From: Hymenolepis diminuta | Lineage: Eukaryota; Platyhelminthes; Cestoda; Cyclophyllidea; Hymenolepididae | Length of the DNA stretch: 64,000 bases | NCBI GenBank assembly: GCA_900708905.1 | Contig: CAADRB010000047.1 | Coordinates: 472,225 to 536,224 of the forward strand | Direction of reading: 5' to 3' | Part shown: in pieces, positions 47,123 to 59,597 of the stretch | Layout: each line of letters begins with the position of its first letter | Numbering within the stretch: position 1 is the first letter of the stretch | Position numbers and translations under genes: made by a program | The notes under the pieces: generated by a model | Database searches by the model: none | What the model was told of the DNA's origin: nothing | What the model saw: the letters and a program-made list of their open reading frames with translations, nothing else

Positions 47123-50100
47123 ATGGATCGAAATTTTATGTTTCAACTTCGTCAGCACCTTGTACACAATGACCCAAAAACAAAAACTGAGAAAGACCAG
47201 GCTCGCACTGAAGCTTTAATTAAGAAAGCTTATTGCGAAAAACTTGAAAATTGGGGAGAGTCAGCAATGCGTCTCTTCAAAATAGAACATATTAACTATC
47301 TGAATAGACGGCTAGTAGATCTTCCTGAATCTATCGAGCACCTTGACGCAAGTCAGCCCTGGCTCGCTTATTGGATGGTGCATTCTTTGCGATTGCTTCG
47401 CTATGAGCTCTCAAACAAACTCAAAGCCAGTATTATCGACTTTGTTAAAAGTTGCCAGCATCCTCAAGGCGGATTTTCAGGTGGACCTCATCAACTTGCT
47501 CACTTAGCACCGACTTACGGAGCTGTTAATTGTCTTGTTGCACTCAATTCCGCTGACGCCTTGGATGTTATTGATCGTAGAGCTCTTGGAGATTGGTTGC
47601 TATCGCTGAGGCAGCCTGATGGATCCTTTGTAATGCATCATGGAGGCGAGATAGATGTTCGAGGAGCTTATTGTGCTATCGCGGCAGCTTCTATAACTGG
47701 AATTATCAAAACTCGTCCCGAAATATTCCAAGGAACTGCTGAATGGATTGCTCGTTGTCAGGTTAGTTACCTGAAAATCTGTTTTTTATGTCTATTGTTT
47801 TACTTTAGGCAAAATTGCATTGCTATTATGCTTTAATTAAGTAACCTTTTTATCTTTAATATTTTTATGTGTAATACTTGTGTAATTCAGTGAAAAGATT
47901 GCAAAGCTTTGTTTTATTAATTGGTGCACTTCATATTTCATAAATCACACAAATATAAGAAGGATCTACGTAATAAAACAATTAAAAATTTCCCTGCTTT
48001 TTTAGCTTATGTTTGTCGTAAAATGAGTAGGTTAATTTGGGAGTAGACTTTGCCATACATTCAGGTTGATATCAGAAAATCTCTATACTAATGAAATGTA
48101 TTTCTGTAAATTCAGAAATGTTTTGCCATATTTCCAAATCTTGAATCTTCAAGTGCTACCTTTTTATTTTCTGTCTTCAATTGTTGTTTGTTCTCCTTTC
48201 ATTGTTTTCGTTTGTGTTATGGTGTTTCCTTGCTGTCAAGACGAAATCGCGTTTACAGTTCTTTCTTTAAACCTTTAGTATAGTACCCTAATCTATTATG
48301 GATTAGCCCTTAATAGTGTTTTCATTCTACCACAAAACATTGCAACACCATATTTCAAAGAAGGTCATTCTTAAATTTCATGTAAGATGTGATCGCATAA
48401 TACGTCTGAAATATCGCTGAGATCTTTAGAAAATATTTGTTTTTCTAGGCTTGAGCTTTTTTTTCCCATGTGCCATTTAGCATTTTGAAGATGTCATTTG
48501 AGATATTCACACTTAAAACTATTCGAAAAGTTTTGACGAATGTGATAGAAAGTTGTAATTATTTTTCACCATATTCACCTATTTGCGTTTTCTTCACCGT
48601 TTGCAATACTTCTTGCCTATCTACTTCAATAAGATCTCTCCACAATGCGCATTCGCATTAGATTATCGTTAAATTAATCGCGTTATTTGTGGTGGTAGAT
48701 TAAAATAAACAATGTATTATGACGTGCAAATGATTAAAGCTCATTTAAAAGACCTCCCGGAATTGACTGGCAAATATTCAAAGGCAGATTTCTTAACTAA
48801 CTTGTTACCAACACTTTTCCTTTTCCAGTTTATTTGACGGAATAACCTTAACGAACTTAAAGGACGATTATCTGGGTCTATTTGATGACAAAGTATTGAT
48901 AATACTGATATCACATACTATTAGCTAAGCTTTTTTCTTATCCATAATGGTCGACTACGACCTTTAAACTCTTAGTGCTCGTAATATTAAATGCGCTGTA
49001 TTGCTTAGCACCTCCGCTTTAAGTAGTGGCTAAAACTACAGATTTTTTTGTCAATTACCCTACCTATTATCCAAAAATAGATTCCCAGTTTCACTTTCTT
49101 GTTGACCCTCTCGCTATTGTTGAAAGGGCAGTGTAATCCCCGATTTCAGTACACTTGTCAAACTTAAGATATTCCTTTTACAAACAATGGACTTCTTTGT
49201 TAACCTTTATGTGTTTCATTGAGTGGGACTGTGTTGATTGTGTAGGAGATTTTAATGCTAAATAAATATAAGTAAATACTCGTCGGATTCGATAATACAA
49301 CTTCTTCATGCTTTGCCAGCAGTCATGCGATCTAGATGGGTATATTATCATTATCGTAGTCAGAACCACTGAAATAATCTGTGATCACTATTCTCAGTGA
49401 CCGCCTTGGTTCAAGCTAGCAGCAAGAACACGAGGAAAATAGAAGTGATGGGGAATAAATAGGTTAATCACGAGGATACCTTGGATACTATGTTCGTCTG
49501 TCATTTATCTTGATGGAACAGCTGCAGACTAGGAGAACTACATAGCACTGATTAGCCTATGCTTTACGTCGTTCTAGTGAGATATTCGTTTTCACCTTAA
49601 TATGAATGTTGCGGGTCTTTATCTTTCAACTAAATGTTTAGGTTTAGGAGGCTGAAGTCTGCCCATTTTAACGTCGTTTTTTTCTAATCCCTCGAACTTG
49701 ATTATATGTTCGTATCTTCATGTCTTTTGCTCTATCCACCGACTTTCACATACGCTCATCGGCTCGTTAACCAGTTACGCCACACAATTAACTTGGCATT
49801 CTCCTCAGCATTAATTACCTTCGTTAACCATTTACAGTTAACTACTGATATTACAAGAAGCGTCCCGGAATCTGACTAAATTCTTTTTACCATTTTCCAA
49901 GATTGTGAAAAGTATAGGCAAATTAATGATATGAAGCAGGATCGGACATTTTCTATGGCTGAGCAGAATTCACAAAATTTGAAGTCATTCCTCGAGCCCT
50001 AGATTTTCTGTTAGCGTTCTTGCATTTGGGAAAGATGTCTCTTCGTTTTTATATTACTGGCTCAATAAATATCCATTGATTCCCTATATTCAAGCCGGGA

Positions 50101-53100
50101 ATAAACAGGTGAACTTTTTGATTATGTGAATAGAGCTATTGGTCTTTTTTTAGTATGAGTTATTGTAACTATCGTATACCTCGGTGGGCTGTGACTACAC
50201 GTCATTATATCTGTGGTAACTGTCTAAAATTGCATATTGCAAATGGTAATGTCTAGTTTGCTAATCTGTCAAGGTCTGCGACTGGTGAGCCAATAAACCT
50301 AGAGTATGGAAAATGGAAGAGAAGTAACAGGGCTAGGTTGCGTCCATTCATTAGATACATTACCACAGATCTTCAAGCTGTTGACAATGATATATTATAG
50401 GGGAGTTGAACGAACTATAAGGCGTCCTTGGTAAAAGTAATTCAGCAAAGCCTCTAACTCAAAATCTCTTGTTTTTTCTTCACTAGACCTATGAAGGAGG
50501 TTTCGGCGGTCATCCAGGACTGGAAGCCCATGGAGGCTACTCTTTTTGTGGTTTCGCAGCTCTTAATCTCTTGAATGCTATCCACTTGGTTGATGTTCCA
50601 CGTCTACTGCGTTGGGCTGTTCACCGACAAATGCCTACCGAGGGGGGTTTCCAGGTTCGTCTCGACTATTTTAGTAATTTAATTTTTTATGCTCCTTTCA
50701 TTTATGCAAATGATTATAGTTAAAAGGATATACCTATCGCACTCAGATGATGAAATTGAGTGCGATGGAAAAGCTTTTCAAAATTCAGCTTCTGTGGAAT
50801 CAGAAGCATCGTATCATATTTTCGTTCTGGTCTCATCCAGTTTTCTATCTTCCCCTTTTTATTTAGTGTTGGCAAATTTTAAATATAAATCTGCCCACCC
50901 TAACAGCCAGAGGGCTGCACAAAGGAGACAAAACCAGACATCCCTTCTAAGCTGACCTTATTTAGTTTTTACACACAATTCCACTTTCATCCACGCAGCT
51001 TAGACGTGTAATTCAGTCCACTTTCTTTCAGATCTCTCCTTCCTTCCTCTGCATTCATCCAACACACATAGTCCTTCTCGACTCTCTTCTAATTTTGAAA
51101 AGGCTGTTGCATCTGATTAGCCTAACTCGGTTAGATTATAAAAGTAGCTCTACTTGGTATTAGTATTACTTAAATATAAAAAGATTATTTATGTCAAAGA
51201 CGTTAAAGCTTTCTACCTGGCTGTAGTTCAGTATTTGTATCGCAGTTTTTTCTTCAATGAGCGATTCGTCACTAATTTCCCTTATGTTCTAACTGTCTAG
51301 CATTATCCTTCAGGTTTTCACCCAACCGTTGATAGCACGTGGTCAACACTTCATATAAATTGGGTCTTTATTTCGTTCTCCCTCTCTGTAACTTTCAAAT
51401 ATTCGCAACTCAGTAATATGTGTATTATCCAACCCAAAGGTATTGTATTTATTCTCATATATATGCGGCATTTGTAAACTTAGCAGTAATCAATAAGCAT
51501 ACACAAAGTGAAAAAATGATAGCAATTGGAATTGACGAATTTTATACACGCGTGTACGTGCTTGATATGGCACAATAATCATCATTATTATTCGTCGCAA
51601 ATATACTTTTTTAACTTGTTTTCCAGAAGTGTGTACTTTAATCAATACACATAATTATTAGTATTCTTTGTATGTCACGGTACTTACTTACTACTTCACT
51701 GATGTAACCGACATTCAAACGTTGTTGGGACTGATATCATGCCTGCCTGTGATAATATATATCAATTTGTTCGCTTATTTGTCCCCGTTATCTGGAGTAG
51801 GATACTGTTGACACTAGCAAGTTACTTATACGCTGACTAACATGATTCAATGCTGGGGGGAACATGCTTTGTTTTTGGTGCAGATTGTCTCATTGTTAAC
51901 CGGTCATCCTTATCATTGATGAGACATGTCTATGCTTTACCTGGCATTTTAATAAATAATTGGAAGACTGGGACGTCTAAAAGCCATCCCAACTCCGCTT
52001 AACTACCAGTCCCAACTTACTCAATGTCAGAAGTGAGAATAGAATTTGAATACATTTATTTAGAAAGGTACAAGAATGGAATTCTGTTTACTATAATTTT
52101 TAACAGAGAGTTAATGACTGTCTAAACAGAAGGGGAATATTTGGGTCGTACTATGTATCCTACATTATGATAGCCTGCAAATATCTAAAAGGAGAAATAG
52201 CTTATCGATGGTCCCTGTGACTTTGATAATTAGTAACACTATTTTCTATTATAACTATACGTCATTGCTAAGTTAACAAACCGTTCTGTCTTCCTCCCTA
52301 TTCTTCTATTGGAGCTAAGTAAACTGTGGTCCCAGCTGTGTTATTCAAATCACGGTCTAGCCACCCGATAAGCTCCTTTAGAGACACGGTGACCAGAATA
52401 TGATTGACTTCCCCTATTGTTAAGTCTATCTCGTTCGTCTCCAAATAAATATAATTCGCTCAATATGCTAAAATGTGATCTGGTCAAGAGTTGTTCTCTT
52501 ATTTAATTAATGGTCTCGTATCTTCACGCACTAATATTAATAACGTAATTATGCTTCACTGAACGACTAATGGTCATACCATAAAAATAGACCTCATTTT
52601 TCATTTTAGTTACTAATGCCCTTATAAGTAGTATATCATCAACAATTTTGTTGCTAAATCATACAGCTCAAAGCATTAATTTAATTTAGGAATCACTCAC
52701 TTAAAATGTTATTTTGCTTTCTTAATTTTCTTTGAAAAAAATGACAACACAGCAGTGAATATTGCGTTGGTTATTATTTATGATCATAAAATGCTCTATT
52801 GTTGGGAGCAAATAAAATAATACGCAAAAACAAACAAATAGGCATCCATTTCTTGATTTATTTTTAATGATTAGTGATGAATGAATATTATTTTTATTCT
52901 ATTTTAAGTTTTCCTTCTTAATGAAGCCTTAAGAAATCCAATTTATGCAACTTCCTTATATTGGCCTGACTTGATCAGCGCAATCAGCCATTCCTCTCAT
53001 TGGGTGTGCACCGATAGGCCTCGGACCCGCGATATCTGATTTTGCTGATGAGCACACTGACCGCCGACTGATATTGTAGTTTAATTTGTTCCTTCTAGTA

Positions 53101-56034
53101 TCGAATTTTAGTCAAGATTCAGACTATTCTTTTTCCCCTAAATGCGACAAATAGCCTAAAGTTCGAAACGCCTCTCTTGGAGTAGAGGTCATCTTGATGT
53201 TCTGTTGCACTCGCCTGTTTTTTTTTCTCTGTTGAGCTGGTCCCAATTTACCTCTTAAGCACTTTTATCCGTTTTCAAATTTCTCGAATCCATTCGCTGG
53301 ACCTACCGTTGCTTCCTAATCGATAGACAAGGCACTGAGTCAACTGGTCCCGTCAATAAATGAAATCTCTCTCTTTTCGACTTTATGATTGACTCGACCC
53401 AATTAAAATATCCTTCTATCTCCGAACCGATGTCACCCATTATATCTTTCTACATGAAAGGGATAATGTATTAAGCGTATAAATTTATCTTACAGTTGTA
53501 GGAAGACCTAAATTGGCCATCGTAGTTATCCTGTTATTAACTAATACCATTATAATGATGGATACGATTCTTGTCTTGGGTCAAAACAAGCTGTCATATC
53601 ATCAAGATATTAAGTAATGCCACCTTACTAAATTGTATTATTAGTGAATATATTAGCACTCATTGAGTTGCATTCTTTCCTTACAGGGTAGAACTCACAA
53701 GCTCGTGGATAGTTGCTATTCATTTTGGGTGGGTGCGATTTTCCCTCTGCTGGAGCGAGTCCTTTTCGAGAACACCTCGAGTGAATCAACTCCTCCTGAA
53801 TACACCATGTTCGACACTTCTGCTCTACAGGTACCTTCGGCTTTCTCTCATATGCGAAATTTAATTACTTAAACTGCCATATCAAAAGTAACTCTGGTTA
53901 AAAATCGTTTTTTAAAGGAATAACACCTGTTAGAAAGCACTTTTCTTCAATGAGCTGAGAAATTTAAGTATGCCTGAGAGATCGTGCATTAAATTAATAT
54001 GGCTAGAATTTGCGTAATCTTGAGATTAAAGGCTATTGATAAGGCAGGGTAAACTTTATTTGTCTGGCTAAACCGAAATACGGATTTGTACATATGTTGA
54101 TATCTCTGCGCAATCAGTTAAGGTCAAGTATCTAATTGTGATTGTTACATATTATTCCCTGATGGTGAGCCCTATTCACTTGAAGCATGAAGGTGCTGAT
54201 CATCCTACAGTAATCATTTTCTCCCTACTTTTATAGCTGGCCTTTGTAGTTGTTAGTCATGACGGTTCTAGTTTGAACTTGTAGTTAAATACTTATCCTA
54301 CAAGATTAACTGAAGATTGTTAAGAAACGGGAGACCAGTACAACTAGCTGGCAAGTAGTGTATATTGGGGGAAAGTTAAAGTTAACTAATTGAGTAGCGA
54401 ACTCTATAAGCTGGATTGGACGGAGTTCTTATCCGTACGGTAGTCCTTTTAATATCCTCGTACATCTTTAGGTTAGAGGTTGGAGACTACACCGCATGAC
54501 TTAACTGATCTGAAGGTAAACTTTTTCTTAACTCTTGACTCATCTCTAATAGTTACAGCATAGCTGACGCATACACTATTCATGGTTATTCATACAAACT
54601 GCCAATCACAGTCAATTGAAGTTCAATGGTGATTACTCCATGGGTCCCAACTGCTAAACTTATACTCAGCAAAGGTTCGTCATCACCTCGTTCTTCATTG
54701 TATTCGAACTCTGCCCCTTTGAAAATATGGCTTTTATGTAATATATGACTCGTTTTGACAATCACCTTTTCCTTTCTTCCAGGAGTACATTATCCTGTGT
54801 TGTCAGAAGGTTCATTCCACACCCCCAGGTCTTTCAGTACCCAACGATCGATCTCTAGTGGTAAATGCAAGTGGAGGTGGTCTCTTTGACAAGCCTGGCA
54901 AGAATGTAGATCCATATCACACCTGCTATGCATTGAGTGGTCTCTCTGTTGCTCAACACTCCCCTCGTATACCGGATTCTTCTACCTCGACCAATACCGA
55001 AAATTCAGGTATTTGCAACTGGGGATTTACACATACTTCATAAATTCTAATATTTAAATATAACTTGGATGCGCTAGGCTTCACATGAGAGCGTTTAATT
55101 GAATAATAAATTTGTTAGTAGCTAAATTTGACTGACTTATGCTCATGAATTTGGCTTTAGTCTACTAGGAAATTCTGCCTGCTATTTCTTTAAAAGGTAG
55201 AAATTTAACAAAGCCTATTCCCTCTCCCTCCGTTCTATCCAGATGCCCACTTTCATCCCTCCCCCTCCTACCACTTTTTTTCTATGGAATGTTCGAGTTC
55301 GATCTCATAGCTGTTAATTGAAATATCTTTAATTAATCAACCCAAAGGTCGGTGTAAAATAAATCCCTCTAGTTAAATCAATAGATATTAGAATTCACCT
55401 TGAGTGGACTGTAGTGAGCTCTGCTATGTCAAAAGTATCTTAGCTGCTACCAATTAGCTGCATTTAGGTGTCTAATGGGACATTTATCGATGTGGCTCTA
55501 CATATTGAAGACATGATCTCGCTTAGGAACCTAAGGATTAAATCATAAAATTTGAACGCTGATGCATGTCGCAATGAAAGGGAGAAAGTGGACGACCCAA
55601 TGTTCTAAGTCATTGTCTACTTATAATTGACCCCTCCCCACCGGAATATTTTGACACTCCTGTTCGGATGCTTTCCCATGATTAAAACTTAGATTGGTCT
55701 CAAAACCGCCGATAATTGTTTTTATCTTTTAGATAATCTTCCTTTTCCTCCAGTTCCGTCAAGAGATGTGGCTGGTTACCAGTGGGGCAATGAACTAGCC
55801 GATATCGACCCAGCACTCAATGTGGTTCTCGATTCTGCTATCTTTGCCCGTACCTACTTCAGTCTTCTCGACTCTTCTGTGAATCGTGAAGACGCAGCCA
55901 GGCAAGCCATGGAAGCTGCCGAGACTGTCGCTTGCAAATTGGCAGTCTGTGACGAGCTTATGAGTGGAAATGACGAAGAACTGGAGGTCCATGAATCTGG
56001 TGACTCCTTCCCCAACATTTGTACATCGCCTTAA
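47123..56034 (+). CDS. FNTB: Protein farnesyltransferase subunit beta (5 exons, 492 aa)
   Basis: Catalytic zinc-binding subunit of farnesyltransferase, which with the alpha subunit attaches farnesyl to C-terminal CaaX cysteines of Ras and lamins in the cytosol. Exons: 47123-47761, 50487-50654, 53687-53830, 54783-55008, 55733-56034 (1479 nt, phases match). The alpha/alpha-barrel repeats are clear: [15 protein letters not shown] at 75-89, [61 protein letters not shown] and [19 protein letters not shown]. Zinc ligands are Asp277, Cys279 and His363 (human Asp297, Cys299, His362); Arg271 and Lys274, which contact the diphosphate, are kept. Human FNTB is 437 aa; the surplus is loops near 298-340, a Ser/Thr-rich loop near 375-395 and an acidic C-terminus. 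Farnesyltransferase is a studied drug target in parasites. Confidence 0.96.
47762..50486 (+). other. FNTB intron 1 (2.7 kb)
   Basis: Phase-0 intron from GTTAGT to TTCACTAG. AT-rich with short frames only (e.g. 48066-48278, 48470-48661) that show no family resemblance. No repeat from the other families was seen. Confidence 0.55.
51142..51175 (+). repeat. Short dispersed AAGTAGCTYTA repeat, intron copy
   Basis: AAGTAGCTCTACTTGGTATT, then an ACTTAAAT-like end. Related copies at 18071-18110 and 62179-62214; the 51121 and 62155 copies are also preceded by a GCCTAA block and a pyrimidine-rich tract. Confidence 0.5.
52920..53070 (-). repeat. tRNA-derived SINE-like repeat, copy E, in FNTB intron 2
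   Basis: Minus-oriented. Minus-strand order: GGCGGTCAGTGTGCTC, GCGGGTCCGAGGCC (B-box region), ATCGGTGCACACCCAATGAG, GAATGGCTG and GATCAAGTCAGGCCAAT, as in copies A and D. Confidence 0.7.
53831..54782 (+). other. FNTB intron 3 (0.95 kb)
   Basis: Phase-0 intron from GTACCT to CTTCCAG. Nothing recognised inside. Confidence 0.55.
55009..55732 (+). other. FNTB intron 4 (0.7 kb)
   Basis: Phase-1 intron from GTATTT to TCTTTTAG. Contains a C/T-rich block at about 55210-55280 and nothing else recognised. Confidence 0.55.
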
Positions 56035-56188
56035 AGATTGAGCAGTTGTTAACAAGAGATGTTTGACCTGACTCTTTGTCTCTTGCAGAAGCATTACTTT
56101 ATCGTTGAATTATGATTTGGAGCTGTGGTTCTGAGGGTTCTTTAAGCAATTAGCTTTGGACGGTAGTTGAAGTAGTTTCGCATCCTTG

Positions 56189-56326
56189 TTGGACCAAAGT
56201 GAAACAAGCATCGCAGGCTGACTGGACCAATGGGGAAGCCGAACTAACAGCTCAGTGCGGCTAGATCAAACTACATAGTCATCGTTCGCTATTGTTTATG
56301 ATGGAGCTAGGAGGACATGAGGCAAA
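56189..56326 (+). repeat. Dispersed repeat shared with 39861-39978, copy 2
   Basis: Same block order as copy 1, with about 20 extra bases in the middle. Lies about 150 bases after the FNTB stop codon, so it may be in the 3' UTR. Confidence 0.55.
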
Positions 56327-57040
56327 TAGATGAGTTCATATCGGCGATGATCGGTGCTTATGGACTGGTCAGTCATGCTACTTTCATAAATCTATCTACT
56401 TGGATAGTTGGATAGGTAGAAAGGGCGCAAAAGTAAGAGTACGAAAGGTAGAAAAGTAAGTCATGAAGCATTAGAGAGTATAATGGGTGGATGCAACCAT
56501 CTTGTCACAATAGCTACTTCCATCTTATTTAGCATGAGACCATGGTTGCACATATTTCAGACCCTAGCCTCTCATTGACCCACCACATACCCGATGCGGT
56601 CTGCGCACCGACCCGTATTTTCCCGTTGGATTGGTGGCTTACAGTTACCTGTCTAACTGTCAACGCTTGTCATGACTTTGTGTGTGGCACATCTCAAATC
56701 TCCTACTCATCGCTCAATGCTTTGTTCTCTCTGCCTTAAGTTTCATTCTTACCTCTATCTCGTATTTTCGTTGTTGTTGTTCAATACACTTTGGCCATTT
56801 CTCAATCTTTGCTGCTGTGAATTTGGAAAGGCGATAGTTTTTTGTTAGTAATTGGGTTCTTATCAGTTTCGAAAGGGCGTATATCTGAGCTACAGATTCA
56901 AAACTGGAAATTGATGATTTTGCGTATTTTCTTTCCTAACGGTGTAAATTTGTTTAAAGAACTTGAAGCAGATAATCAATCGACAAATTAAGTGAAACTT
57001 CACTTGAAAAGAATGATTACAACCTAAAACAGAATTTTTA

Positions 57041-57100
57041 TTGGCTCCCCTAGATTATCCTGCATCATTCTCAATTTACTGTCTGGTTGAAATAAAAGAC
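57041..57100 (+). repeat. Short repeat with AAATAAAAGA end, copy 1
   Basis: TTGGCT, TAGATTATCCTG, then GTCTGGTTGAAATAAAAGA. The second copy is at 59039-59110. The shared polyA-signal-like end suggests the 3' part of a retroelement or an LTR. Confidence 0.5.
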
Positions 57101-59038
57101 TTAGGAAAACAATGCTATCTCGTTCATTGTGTTCACCTGATGACCTTAGTTCTATCTTTGTGTTGGGTTGAAAGAAAGGAATAAAATAGTCCGGCTATGT
57201 TTAAACTTCTATCAAGTCTTTATAAAATAATGGGAATTAATTAGCAGAAAAAAGTTTTGGGTTATGTCGAATCAAGTAATACGAGCAGGAAGTACAAATT
57301 GGAGGTACTTAATTATTAATTAGCTTTATTAAATTAGGGGAACGGGAAAACATATAAATGAGGGTTAATCCGAAATTCGAATTTTTTCAAGCATTCATTT
57401 GCAGTTCCCTAAACAGTTCATGGCTCCATTATAGGACCCGTGGCCTTAAGCTTCGTACAATACCTCTTGACAGACTTTTCACTGATCTGAGTTCTGTGTA
57501 GTGATCCCTCATTACGTTTGCATTTGGACGTTCTCAACAATTTAACCACCCGAAGATCTTTATGGGAAGTTATTTTCAATGATTCTGTATTTCTTTTGTA
57601 ATTAAAAGTATCAGGAGAGGCAGAATGGAGTATGTGAAATTATCCCGCCAAACCTCACTTATTAGTAGCATAGGAATCACACAGTACTAATTGAATAGAA
57701 AATCAATTATATATAATTCCTGGAATACATGCGGGAATGAAATGACAATGCTTTTAGAATGTGTGCATTATTAGCGGAGATTCACGCATTCATATACTCC
57801 ATGCGGTGGGATTTGAATTAAGTCCTTGCGGCCAATAGGAATGTGGTTAAAATATCCCCGCAAGAAACTGACACATAAATAAATAATGCACACAGAAGTT
57901 ACATGGAAGATGATGAGTAAGACCCGCTCCGTCAAGGACTAAAATTGTTGCATAATAGACAAGGCGAAAACGAAGTGTACGTGAATGGATTTGAATGTGA
58001 GAGACACAGAGTAATGGATTTGACTATAAATCACTAACATTTCGTTAGACTAGTTTATTCCAGTTGAAAATACGCATTAGAGTAAATTTCACTTTGACAA
58101 GAAGCGAAGATTCAAGATAAAATAGGGAAACGTAACATCGCCTTGTGTGGCAATACTATTATGTTTCTTTTTTAATACAATTAATTTCAACTGTCTTAAA
58201 TGGGAGTTTTAGATCGAATTAAAATCAAAGGTGGTTAATAAACCATCTAATAGAATGTTTTACATAGTCCTGATACATTAAGGGTAGTACTAATCCATAA
58301 AGAGGAGATTATTGATATTGAGGAGAAGCATGTACAAATTTGAAGGAAAATGTTAAACTCCATATTCCAAATGCCCCTCTTTTTTGCATTCTAAATTAAG
58401 ACTTTGTTACTTTTGTGATATCATGCCCAGAGTGTAATTAAATTAATATTGTTTAAATTTGTTCTTCTTCAATACATTTGAAATGTTTACTTCAAATCCT
58501 ATAATTATTGATCTATTGTGAATTAAATAGCGCAAGTCCGTGAGTTTGGTGCTTGTGGTGCGCACATACTGACTCATATATTTACACGTCTTAATTTTCA
58601 GCTAGATGAACTTTTTTTATCTGTTGCCCATCAACAAACGAAGAGCGCAAAATGCGACAGCTTCCTTGTCGTCCCTCCATTAGTCCCTCTTTATCAAATC
58701 CCGGAGTCCATTTTTCAGCACCGACAGCGTTTAACTTCTTTTCATACTACTTCCTCCTATCCCTCTAATTTCTTCCCCGTTGTACAATATACACACGGCC
58801 CTTCCTAATTCTCGGTCCCCTCAATTGAGAGAGACCATTGTAACCCGATAGCCTTATGGATGATTGATCGTTTTGTAAGAGGACGTCTAAGTCTAATTTG
58901 GTCTGGACTATTGTCAGAAATAGAGTTAGTTTATGCTAATCAGAGAGGTAAAAGATGCATTAATTTGTCGTTTAAAGGGAAAGATTCATCATAGTAATAA
59001 TAAAGCAGACTTTAAGTGCATTGATTGCTTATTGATAA

Positions 59039-59110
59039 TTGGCTTGATATTTACTATTTATAGATTATCTTGTGTCATCTTAAATATGATTGTCTGGCTG
59101 AAATAAAAGA
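59039..59110 (+). repeat. Short repeat with AAATAAAAGA end, copy 2
   Basis: TTGGCT, TAGATTATCTTG, then GTCTGGCTGAAATAAAAGA; same orientation as 57041-57100. Confidence 0.5.
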
Positions 59111-59483
59111 ATTAAATTAATGATATAACCCCTATATTTTAATCACTTATTACTTTTCTTTAATAGTTCTTATTAATAAAATTTATCTAAATGCTCTCTT
59201 GATTCTCCAACAGGTTAACTGTCAGATTGTTTCTAATTACCTCTTAAGGGAGTTATAAATGTATAAATGATGAAGTGGATAATTTTATTAACTTACTTGT
59301 TACTGCTAAACTCTCACCGTTGAAGTAAACTAATAAGTAATACCAATATTACGCCGGCACCTTGATCGGTTGTTTGGTTTCCCTCGCTAATTTCTATTAT
59401 TGGACCAATTTTTATATTTTGTTAACTTTCTCCCTTGTTGAAAATAGTGGGATGGAAAATCGACGTATTGATGCAAATTCTTA

Positions 59484-59597
59484 ATCGATTTTCCATATAC
59501 ATTCTCGTGCCTGGATGCCTCATCGTTCAACTGTGGTTGTATCGATTTTCTATATTCATTCGCGTGCCTTGATACATTTATATTTATAACAGGTGCC
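59484..59597 (-). repeat. Two-unit tandem repeat of 57 bp (19 codons)
   Basis: ATCGATTTTC and CGTGCC recur 57 bp apart. On the minus strand an 81-codon open frame (59632-59387) crosses both units, which translate as SRHANEYRKSI and SRHENVYGKSI at 19-residue spacing. The unit keeps its frame, which would fit a repeat protein fragment, but two units are weak evidence. Confidence 0.5.

Larger units (their letters stand above)
50655..53686 (+). other. FNTB intron 2 (3.0 kb)
   Basis: Phase-0 intron from GTTCGT to CCTTACAG. It contains a pyrimidine-rich stretch with the AAGTAGCT repeat (51142-51175) and SINE-like copy E (52920-53070). Confidence 0.55.
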
